A DNA stretch of 64,000 nt from Polyangiaceae bacterium. GTDB taxonomy: Bacteria > Myxococcota_A > Polyangia > Polyangiales > Polyangiaceae. Position numbers and translations under genes: made by a program. The DNA lies in contig JADJRH010000001.1 of assembly GCA_016712345.1 (NCBI GenBank), forward strand, positions 3,100,001-3,164,000. The letters are read 5' to 3'. The stretch's first letter is position 1, and the number at the start of each line of letters is the position of its first letter. Under the pieces are notes generated by a model. The model saw only the letters and a list, made by a program, of their open reading frames with translations. It was not told the origin of the DNA and made no database searches. Below, piece by piece: positions 50,985 to 60,148 of this stretch.

Positions 50985-53092
50985 AAGGCACCTCCCCATC
51001 CAACAACGCGCACCAAAAGGCGGTCGCTCTCAAGCCTCAATCCCGCGTCGGAAGTGCGACCTTCGCCGCCGTCCATTTGGGCCAGCAGCACGGGAACATC
51101 ATCGACAAACCAAGAAGAGTCTCGATGGGAGGCGTCTTCCATGGCCCACCACGCATCGGCAAGACCGGGGGCATCGCCGTCCGTGATCGAGCCCAGTGCG
51201 TACGCATTGAGATTGCGAATTTGTGTGGCGCCGACGGAGTGTGTTGCGGCAAGCGCGGACACCCAGGGGCGATCGCGCGACTCGGTACCAAGTTCACGCC
51301 CTTGTGTACTCTCGACGGTGGCGCCGTCTTCGATCTTTGCGAAGTAGCGAAGATCAAAGGTTCCGGGCAAACGCAGAATCGCGGAACGAAGCGGGTGACC
51401 GGTGAGATTTTTAATTTTCGCCTGTGCGCCTTCACCCTTCACGATGGCAATGCCTTCGCCGATATCGACGAGGCCGTCTTCGCGCATGACGATGGTTTGC
51501 CACGGGAGCGCGTTCACGTTTTCAAGGCGAGCGCCTTCGCGATCGATCACGAGCTTGTCGTCGATTTCGCCCGGCTCAGACACGATGACGGTGCGCACCA
51601 AACTCGTTGTGTCGGTGGTTCGCACGGTGAGTTCGCGAGCGCGCGACGCGTAAAATGACCGGTAGCGTCGAATGGCGGCTTTGCTCATTCCGGCGCCGGC
51701 TTCAACAAGCGAAAGGTGCCGCGCCCTGCCCGATACACCTTTGGCAAAAATGCCAACGCCGACGATGATGAAAAACGTGACGGCACTGAAGATCGGCAAC
51801 ACTTTCAACGCCGAAAGAGGCTTATTTCGCTTGGCAGCAACCGCGTAGTTGGCGGGCGCGGCGAGCACTGCGTATACAAGCAGCAACAAAGCGGCAATAG
51901 CAATGGCCCAGCGCGAGTTTTCGTTGGGATCGAGCTGCTTTCGAACCCTCGATAGGTCCACATTCGGGTCGCCGCCGCCCTGTCTGAATACAACCTGTGC
52001 TCTGCGGTCATACGCTCGCCGAACAAGATCGATCATGCGAACGCGCACCCACGGATCGTCGAGCGCGGGTTTGCGTGTGGGATCAAAAGCGAGCAGGTGT
52101 ACTTCCCCAAGGCCGTACGCGGCGGAGTTGCCGTACGCCGAACCTCGCAGATTGCCGCCGCGAAAGCCGCCGAGCGACTCGCGAATGGCGTCGCTCGGCG
52201 CGGTGGCCACGGGGACTCCGCTGCCCAAGCGATCGAGCACGAGGGGCCGAAGAGCTTCAGACGAGATCGAAGTTTGAGCTACCTCGCCGCCGACAAGCGC
52301 GGCGATCGTAGGGTTTCGAATGTCTTCGGGGCGCGTGACGGCTACCGCCAACGTACCGCCTGCGAGCACGTAGCCGGCGAGCGCCGACAGCTCCGAGCCG
52401 CTCAATCGAGCGAGCATGTCTGACCGAAACAAAACGGCTTCAGCCATGCTGTAGAGCGATGCGCGATCGGGAAGCAGCGGATCGCCCGTGGCGGGATCCA
52501 CCTGCGGGTTTACCACGCCGATGGTGAGTGTGGAGCCCGACGCGCGATGGGTCGGGTCGTCGTACGTTGTGGCGATCGGCGTATCAATGATCGCGCCTTT
52601 GAGCTGCGATCCCGATGTGTCCACAAGGACGGCGGACGAAGGATCAACAACGCCCAAAGCAAACGCGGGAGGCGAGATCCGACCGCGCTTTTCATCGATC
52701 ACTTGAACGGTGATTTGAGAGTATTGCGGAACATCCACCGGCAGGCGCACCATCACTTTTCCGCCGGCCGGCACCGCGTAGGGCGCCTTCACTTCAAGCA
52801 GGCCTCGCCCACTGAACTGCCCGAGTTTGGCGATCACTTCACCGCGCGTTGGGGCCGAACTGTTGTTCGTGACGCCCACGACAATTGCTCCCCAGCCCCA
52901 CGGCATTTGAGTGGGGTTGGCGCTGAGAAGCGGCGCGATGTACACATTCATGTCGCTCGGCGGCGCTTCGGGCGGTTCGGCCGGAGCGTCTGCCGGCGCG
53001 CCCAAGAGCACTGCGATCAACGTGAAAAACAATACGGCGACCGAAAGGGGCGCACGCCGCGAGCGCTTCGGTAAGCGGGGCGTCCTTGTCAT
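50981..53092 (-). CDS. Large membrane protein of the MoxR/ABC operon
   Basis: The 703-residue product has a signal-like N-terminus (SVAVLFFTLIAVLLGAPADA), a large extracytoplasmic N-terminal part with an Ig-like start (IVVGVTNNSSAPTRGEVIAKL) and a DUF4350/ThuA-like Rossmann-type segment (LSALAGYVLAGGTLAVAVTRPEDI), then two transmembrane helices (~405-425 AIAIAALLLLVYAVLAAPANY and ~440-465 VLPIFSAVTFFIIVGVGIFA) and a C-terminal beta-rich domain. It overlaps moxR (ATGA) upstream and the ABC ATPase (GTGA) downstream. It resembles the partner membrane subunits seen with MoxR-ABC gene groups, but the exact family is not recognised. Confidence 0.75.
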   Translation of the reverse strand: MTRTPRLPKRSRRAPLSVAVLFFTLIAVLLGAPADAPAEPPEAPPSDMNVYIAPLLSANPTQMPWGWGAIVVGVTNNSSAPTRGEVIAKLGQFSGRGLLEVKAPYAVPAGGKVMVRLPVDVPQYSQITVQVIDEKRGRISPPAFALGVVDPSSAVLVDTSGSQLKGAIIDTPIATTYDDPTHRASGSTLTIGVVNPQVDPATGDPLLPDRASLYSMAEAVLFRSDMLARLSGSELSALAGYVLAGGTLAVAVTRPEDIRNPTIAALVGGEVAQTSISSEALRPLVLDRLGSGVPVATAPSDAIRESLGGFRGGNLRGSAYGNSAAYGLGEVHLLAFDPTRKPALDDPWVRVRMIDLVRRAYDRRAQVVFRQGGGDPNVDLSRVRKQLDPNENSRWAIAIAALLLLVYAVLAAPANYAVAAKRNKPLSALKVLPIFSAVTFFIIVGVGIFAKGVSGRARHLSLVEAGAGMSKAAIRRYRSFYASRARELTVRTTDTTSLVRTVIVSEPGEIDDKLVIDREGARLENVNALPWQTIVMREDGLVDIGEGIAIVKGEGAQAKIKNLTGHPLRSAILRLPGTFDLRYFAKIEDGATVESTQGRELGTESRDRPWVSALAATHSVGATQIRNLNAYALGSITDGDAPGLADAWWAMEDASHRDSSWFVDDVPVLLAQMDGGEGRTSDAGLRLESDRLLVRVVGWGGAL

Positions 53093-54105
53093 TTGGCGAC
53101 GGCCTTTTCCACATTTTCAGGGCGCGTAGGCACCTGCTCCACAAGCGCGGCAACCACTTGATCGGTGGTGATGCCGTCGGCCTCGCCCTCAAACGAGCGA
53201 ATGAGTCTGTGTCGCAACACAGGCTTGGCGACACGTTGAATGTCGGCGAACGCCACGTGTGCGCGACCGTCGAGCATGGCCACGGCTTTGGCGGCGAGAA
53301 CGAGCGACTGACCACCGCGCACGCCTGCGCCGTAACGCAGGCCGCGACGCACGAGATCCGGCGCGCCCTGCGAAGCAGGATCACTCGCGCGAACAAGTCT
53401 TGATGCGTACCTCACGATCGGTTCCGCAATGGACACGTCGCGACACAAGGCGCGCATCTCAAGCACTTCATCGCGACTGAGTACACGCGGCGCATCCCCG
53501 CGATCGCGCCCCGTTGTGCGATTTAAGATCTCGGTCATTTCATCTTCAGAAGGGCTTGGAACAATGACTTTGAGAAGAAACCTGTCGAGCTGCGCTTCAG
53601 GCAATGGGTAGGTGCCTTCCATCTCAATAGGGTTTTCTGTGGCGAGCACGAAAAACGGCTCCTCCATCGCATGGCGTTTGCCCGCAATGGTGCACGCATG
53701 CTCCTGCATGGCTTCGAGCAGCGCGCTCTGCGTTTTGGGCGTGGCGCGATTGATCTCGTCCGCCAAGATCACCTGGCCAAAAATGGGCCCTTTGTGCAGT
53801 TGAAAATGCCTCGATCCGTCGGCGGCGGTGACGAGGATGTTGGTGCCCGTCACGTCGCTCGGCATGAGATCGGGCGTGAATTGAATGCGCGAAAACTGCA
53901 AGTCCAAACAGCTCGCGATCGTGCGCACAAGAAGCGTTTTGCCGAGGCCCGGCGCACCTTCGAGAAGCACGTGGCCACCCGCCAAGATGCCCCACAACGT
54001 TTGCTCAACAACGTCGTTTTGCCCCACGATCACGTGGCCGATCGCATCTTTGAGTTTGGCTGTTGTTTCACGCGCCAAACTCAGCTTGTGCTCAAACTTG
54101 TCCAT
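53089..54105 (-). CDS. MoxR-family AAA+ ATPase
   Basis: MoxR ATPases act as chaperones that mature or activate vWA or membrane-complex partners. From ATG 54105 the product is 338 residues (GTG 54129 is a possible earlier start). It has Walker A LLEGAPGLGKT, the MoxR family motif FTPDLMPSDVTGTNI, Walker B VILADEINRATPKTQSALLEAMQE (in parts ADEINR, ALLEAMQE), sensor-1 FVLATENPIEMEGTYPLPEAQLDRF (in parts ATENP, YPLPEAQLDRF) and the C-terminal lid. The stop overlaps the next gene. No BatA-type vWA gene follows; the adjacent partners are the coiled-coil protein and the large membrane protein. Confidence 0.93.
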   Translation of the reverse strand: MDKFEHKLSLARETTAKLKDAIGHVIVGQNDVVEQTLWGILAGGHVLLEGAPGLGKTLLVRTIASCLDLQFSRIQFTPDLMPSDVTGTNILVTAADGSRHFQLHKGPIFGQVILADEINRATPKTQSALLEAMQEHACTIAGKRHAMEEPFFVLATENPIEMEGTYPLPEAQLDRFLLKVIVPSPSEDEMTEILNRTTGRDRGDAPRVLSRDEVLEMRALCRDVSIAEPIVRYASRLVRASDPASQGAPDLVRRGLRYGAGVRGGQSLVLAAKAVAMLDGRAHVAFADIQRVAKPVLRHRLIRSFEGEADGITTDQVVAALVEQVPTRPENVEKAVAK

Positions 54106-54219
54106 GATCTGCTCGCGACCTCGAATCACTCTTATCTAGGTGGCTGGTGTTTTTCTACTGCGCGCCCCGCTGACGCGTCCTCGCTGAGCTTCCTGATTGT
54201 GTACACATATCGCGGCTGT

Positions 54220-56148
54220 TCATTTGGGCTGGAAATAGCGACCCAACTGCTCTCGGTACTCTTCAGGGACAACGCTTCGATCGACCCCGCCGATTTCTGA
54301 AGGAGCCGCGTCGCCCAGCGCTCCCGTCCCGCGAATGTTGGCTGTTTCACCGGGGCGTCCACGCGTTCTACCCATTGTGATGCCGGGCATTGGTTTGCCC
54401 GCGTTCACTTTGCCATCTGCCCGAGCTTTCATGCCGGGACCGTCGACAACACCGGTTTGACCCTTGTGATCGCCGGGTCCGCCGCCGTCGGAGTGACCCG
54501 GCGAGGCGTTTTTCGCATCACCTTTTCCACCGCTGTCACCGGGGCCTTTGCCGTCGCCCTTGCCGTCTTTTCCGGCGCCGTCTTTGCCGCCTTTGCCGTC
54601 GGGTTTGCCCCCGTTCATTGGAACCGGCATGGGTACACCCAACTGCTGTTCCGCTTCACCGAGGCCTTTTTCGGCGTCTTCGAGGCCTTGTTCGCGCTGA
54701 CCGTCGCCGGTTCCGGGGTCTTCTTTGGCCATGTCTTTGAGCTGTTCTTCCAGCTCTTTCATGCCCTCGGCCGTTTCGAGTTTTTTCGCCAGATCTTCAA
54801 GATCTTCTTTGGAGGGCCCCTCGCCCATTTGATCCGGCGACATTTGCCCGGCCTGTTTTTTCATTTTGTCGGCCAGGCGTTTTCGCTCATCGGGTGTGAG
54901 CTTTTTAAGCGCATCGTCGAGTTTTTCAGCGAGCTTTTGCTGCGCTTTGGGCGACCCGGATTTCTCCATGTCGCGCAGCGCTTCTTTCGCATCATCGGGC
55001 AATGAATCACCCAATTCTTTGGCGAGTTCTTTGAGCGCGTCACCTTCGGCGCCCTTTTTATCAAGCCTCTTTTTTTGCTCTTCGAGGGCTTTTGCCACGT
55101 TTTGCGCGCCGGCTTTTTTCGCCGCTTCCGCTGCTTCTTCGAGCGTTTTTTTCGCGCGCTCTCGATCTTGCCGTTCGAGTTTGTTGGCGAGCTTTTGCAT
55201 CTCTTCATCAAAGCTCGTCAGATCGCGATCGCCGAGGGCTTTGGCGGCATCTTTCAGATCTGAGTTTTCTGCCATTTTACCGAGCGCATTTTCCAATCCT
55301 TGGCGCTCTTCACCCTCGCCGAGACTCAACCGCTCGGCCATTAAACCGTCTTTGATTTTTGCGAGTTCGGCCTGAGCCTCGCGCTTTTCAACACCCTCTT
55401 TGAGTTTTTGCTGAAGCTTGCGAGCGTCTTCGGCGAGCTTTTTCAAGCGTTCGCGCTGTGCGTCGTCACGCGCATTGAGTTCGGCAAGCGCGATCACTTT
55501 TTCAAGACCTTTGACCTCCGCGAGCTTCACTTCTTCGGCACCGGGAGGGGGCGGCGGCAACGCGGGAGCCGGCGGAAGCGGAATCCACGATAAGAACCCA
55601 ATGGCACCTATCGCGAGCGGCAGAGTTGCGTGAACGGGCCGAAGCACCCTTGTTTTAACGCGTTTGGCTGTGGCCTTTTCAAGCGCCTCCGTCGCTTGAT
55701 TGAGCACCACAAAGTACCCGGGATTCTGCGCCGGATCAGAGTCGCGCCGCCGATCGGCTTTGGACTTTTGATCAGAATACGGCTTATCCTTTTTTGATTT
55801 TGAACTGCCACTTTCGGGATCTTTGCCGAGATCCACAGCGGTGGAGATGGCTTCATTTGCGCCGAGTTTGGCGTCGAGAAAAAGAGCCACTTCAGCGTCG
55901 TTCCAGCGGCGACGTTGCGCCACCACAGCGCCGACCAAAGCCCCAACGATCCCCGCGCCCGCGGCCCAAGGTCGAAGTGTACCCTGCCTGAGTTTCCACA
56001 ACGCGGCGGCCCCACCTGCGCCCGCAATTAAGCCGACGGTCACTCCTGTGAGAACCACGCCGAGCGAAAGCCGCATTCGCACCCTTCGCGCCCACCTTGA
56101 AAATGCCTCACGAAACTTGGTTTCTTTCGCACTTTCGGGGTTTGCCAT
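54220..56148 (-). CDS. Membrane protein with long coiled coil and Gly/Lys-rich C-terminal region
   Basis: The 642-residue product has two N-terminal hydrophobic segments (~29-50 LGVVLTGVTVGLIAGAGGAA and ~60-76), a third near 178-195 before a Pro-rich stretch, and then about 280 residues of charged coiled coil with heptads of Leu/Ala (KLAEDARKLQQKLKEGVEKR, ERAKKTLEEAAEAAKKAG). The C-terminal ~130 residues are Gly/Asp/Lys-rich low complexity, ending VVPEEYREQLGRYFQP. The GPGDSGGKGDAKN part would be flexible. It is the first gene of the MoxR/ABC run, 114 bp before moxR, so the coupling is looser than for the rest. It may be a DUF4175-type protein; this is inference. Confidence 0.75.
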   Translation of the reverse strand: MANPESAKETKFREAFSRWARRVRMRLSLGVVLTGVTVGLIAGAGGAAALWKLRQGTLRPWAAGAGIVGALVGAVVAQRRRWNDAEVALFLDAKLGANEAISTAVDLGKDPESGSSKSKKDKPYSDQKSKADRRRDSDPAQNPGYFVVLNQATEALEKATAKRVKTRVLRPVHATLPLAIGAIGFLSWIPLPPAPALPPPPPGAEEVKLAEVKGLEKVIALAELNARDDAQRERLKKLAEDARKLQQKLKEGVEKREAQAELAKIKDGLMAERLSLGEGEERQGLENALGKMAENSDLKDAAKALGDRDLTSFDEEMQKLANKLERQDRERAKKTLEEAAEAAKKAGAQNVAKALEEQKKRLDKKGAEGDALKELAKELGDSLPDDAKEALRDMEKSGSPKAQQKLAEKLDDALKKLTPDERKRLADKMKKQAGQMSPDQMGEGPSKEDLEDLAKKLETAEGMKELEEQLKDMAKEDPGTGDGQREQGLEDAEKGLGEAEQQLGVPMPVPMNGGKPDGKGGKDGAGKDGKGDGKGPGDSGGKGDAKNASPGHSDGGGPGDHKGQTGVVDGPGMKARADGKVNAGKPMPGITMGRTRGRPGETANIRGTGALGDAAPSEIGGVDRSVVPEEYREQLGRYFQPK

Positions 56149-56228
56149 CGCTCGCCTTTTCTACTTTGGGATCGGCCGAAGGGCCAGTCATCTCACACCG
56201 CGGGGACAACAACTATTCCCACGCGGAG

Positions 56229-57311
56229 CTAAGCCGACGTTGCTTGAACGCCCGATGATGCAAAAAATGGAAATCTTTTTTCTGCCCAGAGAACGCAAAG
56301 CGCCACGATCTCCAGATGCCCATGAAAAAAAGCGAATGAGAGATACCCATTGCGCGCTTTACCAATGCTGAACACCGCCCACACCAAAAACGCCACGGCC
56401 GTGAGCAGCGCGGCCCACGTGACAACTCCGCCCACGTCGGCAACGAGCGCTTTGTACGTTTGACGATACGAACGCGGCGCGGCGCTCGGCCGGTCGTCTT
56501 CCGGGACGAGCCGGAGCCACACAACGTAGTGCGCGGCCTGCGCAAACGCGAAGAGCACGAGCAATCGCGCCGACCATGTTTTGTCGGGTGTCGGGCTTAC
56601 GGTGTACACAAGCTCCCGAAACGACAAATCGGTCCACGGCGCGGAAAGACCACCTGTGTGCGCCAAGATCGGCTCGTGTACACCGAGCGTGATGGCCGCG
56701 CAGGTGAGCAAAAACAGGCCGGCAAAAGCCCAATGCAAATGCGTTGTGCGCTTTCGCCAAAGAAGCCAGGCACCCACCGCAACGAAGTTGTGCAAGTGTA
56801 CAAATGCGAGATCTGCCCAAAAACCCGCCCAATGACACAATGCGTACATCGCCGCGGCAAACGAAACACCGACGGCTTTTTTCCAAGCGGGCGCGCGCGA
56901 TGAAACAAGCGCCAGAGCCGCACCCAAAAACGCGCCGCGAATGCCGAGCCCCAAAAACGCGGCGGAGCAGCCGATCACGAGTGAAGCCAAAAACAAGGGT
57001 CGTTGCGACAAACCCGGCCGCGCAATGAGGTAGCGAATGTCCGACAAAACGTGCGGAACGCCGTACACAAGCGGGCCCAACGCAACGAGCGCAACGGGGT
57101 ACGAGATCGCAAGCGAGAGCGCGATGAGCAGCATCGTCACGCCGAGAAACGCCGCTCGCTTTTCACGCCCAACCCACATTCCAGCGGCGGATCGAGGGAG
57201 AAGTCGAAGGCCCCACATGCGTAGGACGTCGGCTCTATCCATGGCAAAGTCCAGGTTGGGCGCGCGCACCGCACCTAGAGCCTGGACCATCCGCGACAAG
57301 GGTCTGCGCAT
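56229..57311 (-). CDS. Polytopic membrane protein, distantly Brp/Blh-like
   Basis: From ATG 57311 the product is 360 residues with about eight to nine transmembrane helices. Histidines sit within helices in patterns reminiscent of Brp/Blh-type carotene dioxygenases: LVYGVPHVLSDIRYLIARPG near residue 90, DLAFVHLHNFVAVGAWLLW near 175, AFAQAAHYVVWLRLVP near 265 and FFHGHLEIVALCVLW near 330. That family uses four membrane histidines to hold iron and cleaves beta-carotene to retinal. The similarity is visual only and an unrelated membrane protein is possible. It is on the minus strand, divergent from the acyl-CoA dehydrogenase gene, and 80 bp before the coiled-coil gene. Confidence 0.65.
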   Translation of the reverse strand: MRRPLSRMVQALGAVRAPNLDFAMDRADVLRMWGLRLLPRSAAGMWVGREKRAAFLGVTMLLIALSLAISYPVALVALGPLVYGVPHVLSDIRYLIARPGLSQRPLFLASLVIGCSAAFLGLGIRGAFLGAALALVSSRAPAWKKAVGVSFAAAMYALCHWAGFWADLAFVHLHNFVAVGAWLLWRKRTTHLHWAFAGLFLLTCAAITLGVHEPILAHTGGLSAPWTDLSFRELVYTVSPTPDKTWSARLLVLFAFAQAAHYVVWLRLVPEDDRPSAAPRSYRQTYKALVADVGGVVTWAALLTAVAFLVWAVFSIGKARNGYLSFAFFHGHLEIVALCVLWAEKRFPFFASSGVQATSA

Positions 57312-57407
57312 CGGCGAGGGAGTATAGCCTTGTTCGCCGCGCACCCCAAAACCGGCAAATTTTCCGGCGCAAGTAACATTGACGCGTCGCGCCGACGTGC
57401 TTCACTG

Positions 57408-57422
57408 TGTAGTCGCACTACA
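57408..57422. promoter_or_regulatory. Operator-like palindrome in the divergent region before the acyl-CoA dehydrogenase
   Basis: TGTAGT-CGC-ACTACA is a perfect inverted repeat located 71 bp before the GTG start at 57493. TTGACG at 57379 could be a -35 element, but no good -10 box is seen at standard spacing. It could bind a TetR-type regulator of the fatty-acid gene; this is inference. Confidence 0.35.
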
Positions 57423-57492
57423 TGCCGGCGCAGGTGACCCCAATTTGGTTGGAGCACCGAGCGACCATGCCGGCAGATTGAGGAGGCTCCCC

Positions 57493-59346
<1,854 letters not shown>

Positions 59347-59443
59347 CGAATCTACCCGTCAAGTTTCACCGACTCACCCATCTACCCATCGCCAAACGCC
59401 CGTCCCGCGGGAATGGGCTCGGCGCCTGACCGGTTTTCACCGA

Positions 59444-60127
59444 ATGAACCGGCGCCTTTCGCTGGCGTTTCTCGCCCTTGGCATCTCAAGTCTTGTTTTG
59501 GGCGCGTTGGCAGTCGCCTCCACCTCATGGCAGGCAGCGTGGCTCGGTTGGCCCGCATTGAGTTTCACTTCCCTCGGTGTGGCGTACTTGGGTTACCCAT
59601 CGTTTGGACCCTCCAAAAATGTGACCACCGGGAAGGTGACATTCAGGTCAAAAATCTTTTTTGCGCCCTACCTGCTGCTAACCGTTTTTCTGTGGCACGT
59701 TCTGCGTTCTATTTCCCGCCAAACACCGTATGTGGAGTTAATTCCGGGCTTGTGGATTGGCCGCCGGTTGTTGAAAAAAGAATACCCACAGGGGTTGAAA
59801 TCAATCGCCGATCTTACCGTCGAATGGGATGAGCAAAGGCCGGACGGGGATGTTGTGTACACAAATGCTCCCCTATTGGACGGCGCGACGTTGCCATCGG
59901 CAGAATTGCTGGCGCTCGGAAGTACGATCGCTCAACTGCCGCGACCCACGTATTTGCATTGCGCGCAAGGACACGGCAGAACGGCCATGGTTGCCGCTGC
60001 GGTTCTTGTTGCGACAAAGCACTGCGCCTCGCCGCAGAAAGCGTTGGAACTAATTGAGGAGAGCAGGCCGGGGGCTCGGCCGAGCCGCATTCAAAGAGCG
60101 GCGGTGTTGGGAATGAGGGTGTCCTGA
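59444..60127 (+). CDS. Membrane-anchored dual-specificity phosphatase
   Basis: From ATG 59444 the product is 227 residues. The first ~90 residues hold three hydrophobic helices (LAFLALGISSLVLGALAVAS, AWLGWPALSFTSLGVAYLGY, FFAPYLLLTVFLWHVL). The cytoplasmic catalytic part has the phosphatase signature HCAQGHGRT (Cys and Arg of CX5R, ~170) and the general-acid region SIADLTVEWDEQRPDG (~128). A protein-tyrosine/dual-specificity phosphatase tied to the membrane would counter kinases in the same compartment. No signal-peptide cleavage site is needed. It is 97 bp after the dehydrogenase stop on the same strand. Confidence 0.85.
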   Translation: MNRRLSLAFLALGISSLVLGALAVASTSWQAAWLGWPALSFTSLGVAYLGYPSFGPSKNVTTGKVTFRSKIFFAPYLLLTVFLWHVLRSISRQTPYVELIPGLWIGRRLLKKEYPQGLKSIADLTVEWDEQRPDGDVVYTNAPLLDGATLPSAELLALGSTIAQLPRPTYLHCAQGHGRTAMVAAAVLVATKHCASPQKALELIEESRPGARPSRIQRAAVLGMRVS

Positions 60128-60148
60128 CTTTCTGAATGGATGGGTAAG

